Shown piece after piece: positions 9,083-16,800 of a DNA stretch of 64,000 nt. The stretch spans positions 248,001-312,000 of the forward strand of contig NZ_JACGWZ010000005.1 in NCBI RefSeq assembly GCF_014137975.1, read 5' to 3'. Numbering within the stretch: position 1 is the first letter of the stretch; each line of letters begins with the position of its first letter. The notes under the pieces were generated by a model. The model worked only from the letters and a program-made list of their open reading frames with translations. It was not told the origin of the DNA and ran no database searches. Position numbers and translations under genes: made by a program. This stretch comes from Halosaccharopolyspora lacisalsi. Its GTDB lineage: Bacteria > Actinomycetota > Actinomycetes > Mycobacteriales > Pseudonocardiaceae.

Positions 9083-10007
9083 GCTACGACCGGCTGATGC
9101 AGGACGCGAAGCAAATCGAGAAGAGCGCCGCTGAGGCGGAATATATCCAGCGGCTTCGTCTGGCTGGAAGGGCGGGGGCGATGGCCGTTGATCGAGGAGA
9201 AATAGAGGCGAAGTACGAGAATTGCGCTCAACCTCTGTTCTAGCCGTTCGCTCGGATTCCCGATCCGAGTTCGTGTCAAGGGTTGATCGGCGATTTGCAC
9301 AGTGCCATGAGTTCGCTCTCCCAGAATGCGCACATGACAGACCCGATCTCCGGGAAGCCTATCGGTGCGAACGCGGATATGGAAGAGATCGGGACGGCGG
9401 CCGACAGTCTGAACGGTTGGAGTGGTGCGGCCGCGCATGCGTTCAAGACCAAGTTCCTCGATCCGTTTCCCGCGATTGCAAGTAACCGGCTTCTTCTTCT
9501 GGGGATCATGAAAGGCGCGGTCGAAGCGGATCAGGAGCTGTGGATGAGCGCGCGCGAGGATATTGCCAATATTGCAAAAAAACACTTCATGCGCTGGACA
9601 ACGTGAATAGTTGCAGCAAGGCCGATCTCGAGTTCACGTTGTCGGTGGTTAGCGCGGTGGCGGCGGTCGGGGCCATACCGTTCACCGCTGGTGCGTCGAT
9701 GACCTTCGCGGTAGTGGGCGCGGCTTCAGCGGTGGGAGGTGCGGCACAGAAGGGTTACGAAGCGGTGGAGGGAAGTGGCGGGTCGGCGGAGCAGGTCGTG
9801 AGCTCGATGAAAGATGCGATCGACAAGCTCACCGGTCACATCAGCGAAAAGGAAGGTCAAATCGCCAAGGCGCTGAACGGTTATGCCGGCGAGGTCAATC
9901 AGCAGAAGAGCAAAGAGGATTCGCCCTTCGTTTCTGCGCGGCCGAAGCTTGCCGGTATGGAAGGAACCGAGCTGACCAGCAGCGCAGGTGTCTGTGGTCA
10001 CGATTAG
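9079..10007 (+). pseudogene. ESX-like secreted protein gene with in-frame TAG and a -1 frameshift
   Basis: Starts at ATG 9079 (MSYDRLMQDAKQIEK), coupled to the preceding gene. After 54 codons it meets TAG at 9241-9243, but the same frame continues (PFARIPDPSSCQGLIGDLHSAM) into a conserved-looking region with SLNGWSGAAAHAFKTKFLDPFPAI. At an A7 run (9576-9582) the frame ends shortly after, while the -1 frame continues as TLHALDNVNSC and a hydrophobic glycine/alanine-rich segment to 10007. Repaired, the product would be about 309 residues: N-terminal helices, a WSG motif and a C-terminal hydrophobic region, like large WXG-type ESX proteins of Pseudonocardiales. It may be a dead gene, or a case of readthrough plus slippage. 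Confidence 0.65.
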
Positions 10008-10021
10008 GAGGAACGAGAAAA

Positions 10022-10510
10022 GTGGGTGAGCTGGCCGAACGGTTGGACGGCATTCGAGTGCGGGTGAATGCCCCGGGCGCGGACATCAAAGCCGAGCTGA
10101 ACAACCGCACCGATTTCACGCTCTCGTTCGGTGAGAGCGTGTACGAGTTCATCGATGAGCGTGCCTTGGAGCGGGCGCTGGCGAGTCTGGCTCGCCTGTT
10201 GTACGCGGGGTGGCAGCGGCAGTACCGGGAGGCGATCAGTGATACAGGATTGGACATTGATCCGAACGATCAGCACGACTTCAATTTCCAGGAGGAGTGC
10301 CGCGCGGTTGAGTCGTACGGCGAGTCCGGCGACGGCCGCGTTGCGTTGTCCGTTGTAGGCATGGACGAATTCACCGCGCAGATCAAGCGTGGTACTCAAC
10401 GTGAGCTGCGTGAAAGTGAATTCGCCGCGCGGGCCACCGAGGCCGCCGCCCTTTTGGTCGAGGATTACCAGGTAAAGACGAGTGAGTTGAAGGTGCGGTA
10501 CTACGGATGA
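10022..10510 (+). CDS. Hypothetical protein of the ESX-like cluster
   Basis: 162 residues from GTG 10022, preceded by a strong AGGAGG at 10006-10011. Soluble and acidic, with no signal peptide or recognised motif. A run of charged residues and a central helix-rich part (ERALERALASLARLLYAGWQRQYREAI) can be seen. Its position between the broken ESX-like gene and a DUF3558 lipoprotein, with ATGA overlap to the latter, suggests a function in the same export or partner-protein system. It could be a chaperone or an immunity-like partner, but no direct evidence supports either. Confidence 0.6.
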   Translation: MGELAERLDGIRVRVNAPGADIKAELNNRTDFTLSFGESVYEFIDERALERALASLARLLYAGWQRQYREAISDTGLDIDPNDQHDFNFQEECRAVESYGESGDGRVALSVVGMDEFTAQIKRGTQRELRESEFAARATEAAALLVEDYQVKTSELKVRYYG

Positions 10511-11037
10511 TCGGGCGTGCGTTGCGGGTCGCTGCTGTGTTGATGGTGAGTCTTGGGTTGGTGGCGGCGTGTGGTTCCTCGGACAGGCCCCGCGAGCTGT
10601 CGATGGGTGATGTGAAACCGTGCGACCTGATCTCCCAGTCCTCCTTTCAGCAGATACAGGTAAGCACGGAATCGCAGAAGCTTGATTCCGTACCGGGTGT
10701 CGATACGGAAGGGAACACCTGTTTTTATCGCTTGCGCACCGGAAACACTGTGTACGTCAGCGCGATAACGAATCATGGAATCGACCGATGGACGAACAGT
10801 TCGTTCGAAGATGCGAGGTCCCAAGACATTCCCCGTGTTCAGGGGTTTCGCGCGATCAAGGTGTGGTTCGACAGCGACCGTCCGGACCCGGACCACAAGT
10901 GCAGGATCTACGTTGACGTGGCGGGCGGTCAGTCGCTGAGAGTCGAGGTTGGCGAAACCGTCAATGAGGAGGATCCACCGACCTGCGACACGGCGCGCCG
11001 GTTCGCCGAAGCGGCGATGAAGTCACTCGCCCACTGA
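10507..11037 (+). CDS. DUF3558-type lipoprotein
   Basis: 176 residues. The N-terminus is a lipoprotein signal: basic MIGRALR, hydrophobic stretch, and lipobox LVAAC with the lipidated cysteine at about residue 22, followed by GSSDRP. The mature part begins with DVKPCDLIS and contains a matching cysteine near NTCFYRL, as in DUF3558 proteins of actinobacteria. It is anchored on the outer face of the cytoplasmic membrane. DUF3558 genes often accompany ESX-type gene sets. Start ATG overlaps the previous stop (ATGA). A hairpin follows at 11084-11122. Confidence 0.75.
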   Translation: MIGRALRVAAVLMVSLGLVAACGSSDRPRELSMGDVKPCDLISQSSFQQIQVSTESQKLDSVPGVDTEGNTCFYRLRTGNTVYVSAITNHGIDRWTNSSFEDARSQDIPRVQGFRAIKVWFDSDRPDPDHKCRIYVDVAGGQSLRVEVGETVNEEDPPTCDTARRFAEAAMKSLAH

Positions 11038-11083
11038 TCGCGGTTGGTTTGAGCTGCGTCGATATCTAGTGAGAAGTGGCGGC

Positions 11084-11122
11084 GAGAGTCCCATGACGCC
11101 CGGGTGATGTCATGGGACTCTC
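11084..11122. terminator. Hairpin between converging genes, likely bidirectional terminator
   Basis: Perfect 14-bp inverted repeat: GAGAGTCCCATGAC at 11084-11097 and GTCATGGGACTCTC at 11109-11122, with an 11-nt loop. It lies 47 bp after the lipoprotein stop and 65 bp from the end of the converging small membrane-protein gene. No T tract is present, as is common for actinobacterial terminators. Confidence 0.6.
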
Positions 11123-11186
11123 ACCGTCTGTAGCTTGCTGGTTTGGGCCCTGTGACCAGGTGTGATGTGGGCACTCGGAACCGGAG

Positions 11187-11426
11187 TCACGGTTTCGCGC
11201 GGAACTGGCGAGACTCTGCGTCCAGGTCGTGGCTCGGCCAGGCCGGGACGAGCGTCCGTCGTCGCGTGGGGGCGTTGGGGATCCTGTGTCGGCCCGTACC
11301 GGGACGGCAGCATGGTCGTGCGCAGGAGCGAGGTCCTCTTGCTGCCTTGTCCTCCCCGATCGCTGCGTGCCACAGCCAGATTCCGAGGGCGAGGGATGCT
11401 GTGATCACCGCGATCCGGACCACCAT
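11187..11426 (-). CDS. Small single-pass membrane protein, coupled to the upstream zinc-ribbon-like gene
   Basis: 79 residues from ATG 11426, which overlaps the TGA of the preceding gene (TGATG at 11424-11428). The N-terminus is a clear membrane helix (MVVRIAVITASLALGIWLW), followed by a basic, cysteine-containing tail (ARPCC). No family recognised. The coupling and the sharp hydrophobic start support a real gene; the tail looks low-complexity and its end is less certain. Confidence 0.5.
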   Translation of the reverse strand: MVVRIAVITASLALGIWLWHAAIGEDKAARGPRSCARPCCRPGTGRHRIPNAPTRRRTLVPAWPSHDLDAESRQFRAKP

Positions 11427-11653
11427 CAGCGGGGTCGTGATCGTTCCTCGGTGGCCGGGGATGTTCCGGTGCAGGTTTCCTCGTGGGGGTCGAGGATCGC
11501 GTCGTCGGGTTCGTAGTGCCCGCACCGGTAGCACGAGTGCGACAGCCGGTGGTTGTGCTGCTCCCGCGTCTCGTCGGGACGGCGCTCCATGTGCGAACGC
11601 CACCCCGGCCGGTAGACCCTGACTCCCGGTTCGATCTCCACGTGCCGACCCAT
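11426..11653 (-). CDS. Small zinc-ribbon-like protein
   Basis: 75 residues from ATG 11653, with AGGAG 6 bp upstream on the minus strand. The sequence opens with MGRHVEIEPGVRVYRPGW and contains HSCYRCGHYEPDD plus a later HEETC, a C-x2-C plus H/C arrangement suggestive of one zinc site. It is divergent from the XRE/DUF5753 regulator, with about 120 bp between starts, and so may be its target. Function unknown. Confidence 0.6.
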   Translation of the reverse strand: MGRHVEIEPGVRVYRPGWRSHMERRPDETREQHNHRLSHSCYRCGHYEPDDAILDPHEETCTGTSPATEERSRPR

Positions 11654-11776
11654 CACTGTCTCCTGTCACTTCTGGTGCTTGTGGTTCTGTACCAGCTTGA
11701 TCAACGGAACCAGAGGAGGCAATGCCTCGTTCGAGTGATCCTTGATCTCAGTGCACATCCGCTTATGCTGTGGTGC

Positions 11777-12622
11777 ATGGCTGGTACCACCCCGAAGGCG
11801 AGAGCTCTTGGCGCTGAGCTCCGAGCTGCCCGCGAGGCGGCAGGTCTTGGCTTGCGTCAGTTGGCCACGCAGCTCGAAACGTCGCACGCGACGGTGTCGC
11901 GATGGGAGAACGGGCAACGAGCTCCGAAGCCGGAGGAGGTTACTGCCTACCTCGCCAAAGTGGGTGGCTCCGCCGGGCAGCGGGAGCAGCTGGCGGAACT
12001 GGCGAGGAACCCGGAAGGAGCGCACTGGTTGTCCGTGGGGATGCCGGAACAGCACCGGCAGCTCGCGGCCCTGCTGGAGATCGAGCGGGAATCGACCCGG
12101 CTCATCACTGTCTCGCCGCTGCTGATTCCGGGCCTTCTCCAGACGGCGGAGTACGCGCGCGGGATCATGACGGCTGGCGGTGTGCCGACTTCCGAGATCG
12201 ACACGCGGGTCGCGGTTCGACTGGGGCGTCGCGATGCCATCAACCGCAAGGATCCCGCACAGCTACGCGCCTTCATCGGTGAGGCGGTGCTCAACCAGTT
12301 GATCGGTAGTCCCGAAATCATGCTCGATCAACTTCGGGAGTTACTGAAGTACGCGGATCAGGCCAATGTGGAAATTCGGGTCATTCCCGCTCGCTGTGGA
12401 TGGCATCCGGGGTTGGAGGGTCCGTTCGATCTCGTCGGGTTCGACGACCGAACCTCCGTCGTGCATCTGGAGAACCGGGTGTCCGGGCTCTTCCTGCACG
12501 AGCTTGACGAGGTAAAAGCCTATGAAAGCGCCCTGGATAGAGTGCAGGAGGTGGCGATGAGCCCGGAGGGCTCGGTCGAGCTCATCGCCGATGTCATCAA
12601 CAGGATGGAGACGACATCATGA
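11777..12622 (+). CDS. XRE-family regulator with DUF5753 domain
   Basis: 281 residues from ATG 11777. Helix-turn-helix at about 10-65 (RAAREAAGLGLRQLATQLETSHATVSRWENG, quoted here in part: RQLATQLETSHATVSRWENG), followed by a DUF5753 domain (LLIPGLLQTAEYARGIM is the signature). This type partners with small DUF397 proteins in actinomycetes (Scr1/BldB-like pairs), and the DUF397 gene follows with an ATGA overlap. Role: DNA-binding regulator, possibly developmental; target unknown. The divergent small genes at 11187-11653 share its promoter region. Confidence 0.88.
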   Translation: MAGTTPKARALGAELRAAREAAGLGLRQLATQLETSHATVSRWENGQRAPKPEEVTAYLAKVGGSAGQREQLAELARNPEGAHWLSVGMPEQHRQLAALLEIERESTRLITVSPLLIPGLLQTAEYARGIMTAGGVPTSEIDTRVAVRLGRRDAINRKDPAQLRAFIGEAVLNQLIGSPEIMLDQLRELLKYADQANVEIRVIPARCGWHPGLEGPFDLVGFDDRTSVVHLENRVSGLFLHELDEVKAYESALDRVQEVAMSPEGSVELIADVINRMETTS

Positions 12623-12816
12623 CGGTACCGCAGTCCCCGGACAACTGGCGTAAGTCCAGTCGGAGCACGAACACTTCCAACTGCGTCGAGGTCGGGCGGG
12701 TCGCCGCCGGTGCGGCGGTGCGCGACACCAAGGATCGCGGCGCCGGTTATTTCACCACCACCGGTGCGCAGTGGTCGGCGTTCGTGGCCGCGATCAAGGC
12801 CGAGCGCTTCACCTGA
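12619..12816 (+). CDS. DUF397 protein
   Basis: 65 residues, with the family core WRKSSRSTNTSNCVEV and RDTKDRGAGYFTTTGAQWSAFV. DUF397 proteins are small partners of DUF5753 regulators and are thought to act as toxin-antitoxin-like or modulator pairs. Start ATG overlaps the regulator stop by 4 bases. About 180 bp follow before the next gene, with no recognisable feature. Confidence 0.88.
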   Translation: MTVPQSPDNWRKSSRSTNTSNCVEVGRVAAGAAVRDTKDRGAGYFTTTGAQWSAFVAAIKAERFT

Positions 12817-13000
12817 TAGGGATGGGGTGCTCGGCTCCGCGTCCGGGGCCGACCACCGTCGGCACGGGTATCGTCGTCGAGGACGATCTCGCCCTTTCAG
12901 CGGGTGAGCTCGCTGCCGACAGCCAGTGTGCCGGGCCGCGGCGCGTCTTCGGACGTGCCCGCGAAGCACCGAAAAACCGACCCATCGACCGAGGACCATC

Positions 13001-13333
13001 ATGATCTTCATTACCGCCAAGTTCGACGTCCGGCCCGAGTACGCCGACCAGTGGCCCGAGATCGTCCGGGACTTCACCGAGGCCGTCCGCGCCGAGCCGG
13101 GCTGCCTGTGGTTCGACTGGTCCCGCAGCGTCGAGGACTCGGCGCAGTACGTGCTGGTCGAGGCCTTCCGCGACGGGGACGCGGGCGCGGCCCACGTCCA
13201 GTCCGATCACTTCAGGGCCGCTCAGCAGAAGCTGCCGCAGTACCTGGTCCGGACTCCCCGGGTCGTCAACACCTCGGTCGACCAGGACGACTGGGACCTG
13301 CTCGGCGAGATGGAGGTACCGGAGCGCGGCTGA
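13001..13333 (+). CDS. Antibiotic biosynthesis monooxygenase (ABM) domain protein
   Basis: 110 residues from ATG 13001, with GAGGA upstream. A ferredoxin-like ABM fold is suggested by MIFITAKFDVRPEYADQW, AEPGCLWFDWSRS, YVLVEAFRDGDAGAAHVQSD and the HF/F pattern. Members are cofactor-free oxygenases or small quinol-handling dimers (YgiN-like). The substrate cannot be inferred. A strong hairpin at 13350-13374 ends the transcript. Confidence 0.82.
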   Translation: MIFITAKFDVRPEYADQWPEIVRDFTEAVRAEPGCLWFDWSRSVEDSAQYVLVEAFRDGDAGAAHVQSDHFRAAQQKLPQYLVRTPRVVNTSVDQDDWDLLGEMEVPERG

Positions 13334-13349
13334 GCCGCCGGAGTCCTCG

Positions 13350-13374
13350 GTGGACGGTGCTGCGCACCGTCCAC
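13350..13374 (+). terminator. Terminator after ABM gene
   Basis: Perfect 11-bp stem GTGGACGGTGC / GCACCGTCCAC with a 3-nt loop, 17 bp after the stop of the ABM gene. It may also serve the converging TetR gene that ends at 13452. Confidence 0.6.
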
Positions 13375-13451
13375 GCCACTCGCTCCCGGGAAGCTCAGTG
13401 ATCACCACGGGTGACGGGGGGTGTCGCGTTGGTCGAAGACCTCCGACGCGG

Positions 13452-14099
13452 TCAGTCCCGGGAGACGGGAGCCAGCCACAGCCCGGTGATCGCGTCGATC
13501 AGGCCCGTGCCCGCCTCGTACCAGCCGGCCCGTGGTGTGGGGGTGCCCTCGGCGAGGGCGCGTTCCCGCTCGGCGCACATGTGCACCATCAACTGGCTGG
13601 CCATGTCGTAGCGTTCGGCCTGCACCTCGGACGGCAGCTCGGGCAGGCATCGGTCGAGGCCCTCCAGGACCTGGTGCAGCGACGGCGCGCTCAGCGCCTC
13701 GTCGACCATGATGTCGCGCAGGGCCGGGTCGGTCATCACCTGCGCGCCGAACCGGGCGAACCACGTGGGGTTGCCCAGCGCCGCCAGGTGATCGGTGGTC
13801 GGGCGCACCAGGCAGCTCACCCAGTCACGCACGTCCGCGGTGTCGCCGACCTGCTCCACCATCCGCACGCGCAGTTGTTCGGTCGGCTCGGCGTGCCGGT
13901 GCGCGATCGCCTGCACGAGCTCGGCCTTGGTGCCGAAGTGGTAGCCGACTGCCGCGTTGTTGCCCTGCCCGGCGGCCTCGCTGATGTGGCGGTTGGACAC
14001 GGCGTACACGCCGTGCTCGGCGAACAGCTGCTCCGCGGTGGTCAGGATCCGCTGCCGCGTCGCGGTGGCTCGCTCTTCCCGGGCCGTCCTACTTGCCAT
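13452..14099 (-). CDS. TetR-family transcriptional regulator
   Basis: 215 residues from ATG 14099; the longer in-frame extension to 14213 is not conserved-looking and is rejected. The N-terminal HTH is clear: RQRILTTAEQLFAEHGVYAVSNRHISEAAG followed by the recognition part AVGYHFGTKAEL (residues ~14-60). The C-terminal ligand domain resembles TetR_C of the AcrR type. It is divergent from the small membrane protein at 14342. A dyad at 14280-14295 is a candidate autoregulatory site. Confidence 0.85.
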   Translation of the reverse strand: MASRTAREERATATRQRILTTAEQLFAEHGVYAVSNRHISEAAGQGNNAAVGYHFGTKAELVQAIAHRHAEPTEQLRVRMVEQVGDTADVRDWVSCLVRPTTDHLAALGNPTWFARFGAQVMTDPALRDIMVDEALSAPSLHQVLEGLDRCLPELPSEVQAERYDMASQLMVHMCAERERALAEGTPTPRAGWYEAGTGLIDAITGLWLAPVSRD

Positions 14100-14279
14100 G
14101 ATCACCACCGTACCGGGAGTTCTCGGAGCCCACCGACGGTAAGGCCCTCCGTTCCGCTCCAGTGTCTCCGGGCCGGGAGTCGGGCGGTTCGTCCACCTGT
14201 TCGCTGTCGGCACGGTACACCGCGCATTCTCCTCGAAACCGACCTCGGGGACGAGAGCAGTCGACCATCCCTGTTAGGT

Positions 14280-14295
14280 TCAGTCAATCAACTGA
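14280..14295. promoter_or_regulatory. Candidate TetR operator
   Basis: Dyad TCAGT / ACTGA with a 6-nt spacer in a locally AT-rich stretch, between the TetR gene (start 14099) and the small membrane-protein gene (start 14342). Only short arms, so weak evidence. Confidence 0.3.
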
Positions 14296-14341
14296 CTTAA
14301 TAATGTGGTCGCACGTACCCGTTCCCCGCGGAGGTCGCCCC

Positions 14342-14563
14342 GTGTCCCAAGCTCCGGTTCGCCCCGATGCCACCGGGCGATCCGCTCCGTCGCGGCCGAC
14401 CACCGTCGTCGTGGTGCTCGCCCTGTCGGGCATCGTCGCCGCGCTGATCGTCTTCACCATCGCCGCCTCCCTCTCCCGGCACACCCCGGAGGCCGCTGCG
14501 GCGAAGCACTCCGGCGCTGCGACGTCCCCCTCGCCCGCCGAGGGCGTCGAACAGCGCGGCTGA
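14342..14563 (+). CDS. Small single-pass membrane protein
   Basis: 73 residues from GTG 14342, with GGAGG 8 bp upstream, which decides the start over longer readings. A proline/arginine-rich N-terminal part is followed by one membrane helix (TTVVVVLALSGIVAALIVFT) and an alanine/serine-rich tail. No family recognised. Because it faces the TetR gene, it may be under that regulator's control. Confidence 0.5.
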   Translation: MSQAPVRPDATGRSAPSRPTTVVVVLALSGIVAALIVFTIAASLSRHTPEAAAAKHSGAATSPSPAEGVEQRG

Positions 14564-14624
14564 GCGATGTTTTCCTGTCGGGCCGTTCGGCTGAAAGGTA
14601 CCTCCCGGCATCGTGGTGGTCGTG

Positions 14625-14671
14625 GTGAACGGACCGTTCGGGCGGTGTGAGTGCCAAAACGGTCCGTTCAC
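14625..14671. repeat. Inverted repeat with 14-bp arms
   Basis: GTGAACGGACCGTT at 14625-14638 and AACGGTCCGTTCAC at 14658-14671, perfect complement, 19-nt loop. It lies 60 bp after the small membrane-protein gene and 255 bp before the SDR gene. It may be a terminator or an extragenic palindrome; a related GTGAACGGACC sequence occurs at 40569. Confidence 0.5.
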
Positions 14672-14925
14672 CCTTTGGGACAGTGGTCCGGACCCTGACG
14701 ACGACCCCGGCCGGAAAACCTCGCTGAGCGTTTCCGGGCGCGGCACCGAGCTTTTCGCCGGATCGGTCCGGAGGATTGCTGCGTTCGGGGGTAGGAATTG
14801 CGGATTCCGCCGGGCGAGAATACGTCGGTCGGCCGAGCGGTGAGTTCCTCGTCCCCGTGATGTGATGACGGGGAGGACGGCTACCGCCCGTTCGGCCGCC
14901 GAGCCCGATCGCGAAGGGACCGTTG

Positions 14926-15681
14926 ATGAGCAAACCCGACTTCGAGGGTCTGGCCGCCGTGGTGACCGGGGGTGGTTCCGGGATCGGGCTCGCGGTGGCG
15001 TCCACGCTCGCCGATCGCGGAGCCGCTGTCGCGTGCCTGGACGTCGATCCCTCCGGCGCCCCGGCCGGAGCGCTGGGGGTGTCCTGCGACGTCACCGACG
15101 AGCACGCGGTGACCGAGGCCGTCGAGCACGTGGTTCGACGGCTGGGCGGTTTGGACGTGCTGGTCAACAACGCGGGAATCGGAGCCCAGGGGTCCGTCGA
15201 GTCCAACTCCTACGAGGAGTGGAACCGGGTCTTCGACGTCAACGTGCTCGGCCTCGTCCGGGCGACGCGGGCGTGCCTGCCGCACCTGCGCGCGTCCGCG
15301 TCCGCCGCGATCGTCAACACGTGCTCGATCGCGGCGACCGCCGGGCTGCCCCAGCGCGCCCTGTACAGCGCCAGCAAGGGCGCGGTGCAGTCGCTGACCC
15401 TGGCCATGGCCGCCGATCACGTGACGGAAGGCGTCCGGGTCAACTGCGTCAATCCGGGCACGGTGGACACTCCCTGGGTGCGCAGGCTGCTGTCGACCGC
15501 GGCCGACCCGGAGGACGAGCTCCGGGCCCTGCGGGCGCGCCAACCCACGGGCCGGCTCGTCACGGCCGAGGAGGTGGCCGGGGCCGTGGCCTACCTGGCC
15601 GGCCCGGATGCCGGAGCCACCACGGGCACGGTGCTGGCGGTCGACGGCGGTATGAACGGGTTGCGACTGCGGAACGAGTGA
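14926..15681 (+). CDS. SDR-family oxidoreductase, sugar-acid type
   Basis: 251 residues from ATG 14926 (a TTG directly before is possible). Rossmann motif TGGGSGIG near residue 13, NAG near 82, catalytic YSASK near 140, and a C-terminus with TPWVRRLL and TGRLVTAEEVAGAVAYLAGP. The PTGRLVTAEEV block resembles 2-keto-3-deoxy-L-fuconate or related dehydrogenases. Its neighbours, an aldo/keto reductase and a lactonase-like amidohydrolase, fit oxidation of a deoxy sugar (L-fucose or L-rhamnose) to its lactone, acid and keto-acid. Substrate is inference. GAAGGG lies 10 bp upstream. Confidence 0.75.
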   Translation: MSKPDFEGLAAVVTGGGSGIGLAVASTLADRGAAVACLDVDPSGAPAGALGVSCDVTDEHAVTEAVEHVVRRLGGLDVLVNNAGIGAQGSVESNSYEEWNRVFDVNVLGLVRATRACLPHLRASASAAIVNTCSIAATAGLPQRALYSASKGAVQSLTLAMAADHVTEGVRVNCVNPGTVDTPWVRRLLSTAADPEDELRALRARQPTGRLVTAEEVAGAVAYLAGPDAGATTGTVLAVDGGMNGLRLRNE

Positions 15682-15778
15682 CGCGCGCCCGGAGGACGGT
15701 GACCCGGAGGTCTCCGATGAAACGAAGCGCCCCGCGCACCGAGCTCGGATTCGACGGGGAGTCGGCGGGGGAGTCGTC

Positions 15779-16780
15779 GTGAACCCGGTTCGACTGGGCC
15801 GGTCCGGGGTGTTCGTCAGCGCACTCGGCTTCGGGAGCGCGGCGATCGGCAACCTGTACCGGGCGGTGGACGAGGAGACCGCTTTCGACGCCGTGCGAGC
15901 GGCCTGGGACGCGGGAGTCCGCTACTTCGACACCGCACCGCACTACGGGCTCGGCCTTGCCGAACGCAGGCTCGGCCGCGTCCTCGCCGAGCTGGGCCGC
16001 GACGAAGCCGTGGTCTCGACCAAGGTCGGCAGACTGCTCGTGCCCACCCCGAACCCACGCGGTCGCCGTGACGACGCCGGTTTCGACGTTCCCGCCGACC
16101 ACGAGCGGCACTGGGACTTCAGCGCGGACGGAGTCCGGCGATCGCTGGAGTCCAGCCTGCGGCGGCTCGGCACGGACCACGTCGACGTGGTCCTGCTCCA
16201 CGATCCCGACGACCACTGGAACCAGGCCGTCGAGGAGGCGTACCCGGCCCTGCACGAGTTGCGTCATCAGGGGGTGATCGGCGCGATCGGGGTCGGGATG
16301 AACCAGGTGCGGATGCTGGAGCGCTTCGTCGTCGAGACCGACGTCGACGCGGTGATGCTCGCCGGGCGCTACACCCTGCTCGACCAGTCCGCGCTGGAGG
16401 GCATGTTACCCGCGTGTCGGCGGCGCGACGTCTCCGTGCTCGCGGCGGGAGTCTTCAACGGAGGACTGCTCGCCGTGGACGATCCTCCCGCGGACGCGAT
16501 GTACGACTACGCGACGGCGCCGGAGGAGATCCGCGCCCGGGCACGGCGCATCGCCGAGGTGGCGCAGCGGTACCGGGTGAGCCTGCCCCAGGCGGCGTTG
16601 GCCTTCGCGGCGGGACATCCTGCGGTGGCCGGCGTCGTCGTGGGTGCCCGCTCGGGCGAGGAGATCACCCGCGATGCCGCTCTCCTCGCCCGGGGAGTTC
16701 CCGGCGAACTGTGGCGCGAGCTCCGTGAACGGGGACTGCTCCGCGCGGACGCTCCTTTGCCGGGAAGTGCCGCGCAGTGA
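15779..16780 (+). CDS. Aldo/keto reductase, L-fucose/D-threo-aldose dehydrogenase-like
   Basis: 333 residues from GTG 15779. TIM-barrel aldo/keto reductase with the tetrad region DTAPHYGLGLAERRLG (catalytic Tyr near residue 47) and STKVGR (Lys near 80). The HYGLGLAERRLGRVLAE and VLLHDPDDHW stretches match the aldose/pyridoxal dehydrogenase branch. Likely reaction: NAD(P)-dependent oxidation of an aldose C1 to the lactone. It overlaps or abuts the amidohydrolase, a probable lactonase, so the two steps are sequential. A paralogue lies at 19701-20717. Confidence 0.78.
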   Translation: MNPVRLGRSGVFVSALGFGSAAIGNLYRAVDEETAFDAVRAAWDAGVRYFDTAPHYGLGLAERRLGRVLAELGRDEAVVSTKVGRLLVPTPNPRGRRDDAGFDVPADHERHWDFSADGVRRSLESSLRRLGTDHVDVVLLHDPDDHWNQAVEEAYPALHELRHQGVIGAIGVGMNQVRMLERFVVETDVDAVMLAGRYTLLDQSALEGMLPACRRRDVSVLAAGVFNGGLLAVDDPPADAMYDYATAPEEIRARARRIAEVAQRYRVSLPQAALAFAAGHPAVAGVVVGARSGEEITRDAALLARGVPGELWRELRERGLLRADAPLPGSAAQ

Positions 16781-16800
16781 CGGGAGGAGGTATCGCCACG

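Noticed and set aside
12926-13000. N-terminal extension of the ABM monooxygenase
   Set aside because: ATG at 13001 has GAGGA upstream and matches the usual MIFIT-type start of the family; the extension is arginine-rich.
14862-15782. Long arginine-rich open frames antisense or out of frame to the SDR and many other genes
   Set aside because: Their translations are R/G/P/A-rich and lack motifs; they result from high GC with few stop codons opposite real genes.
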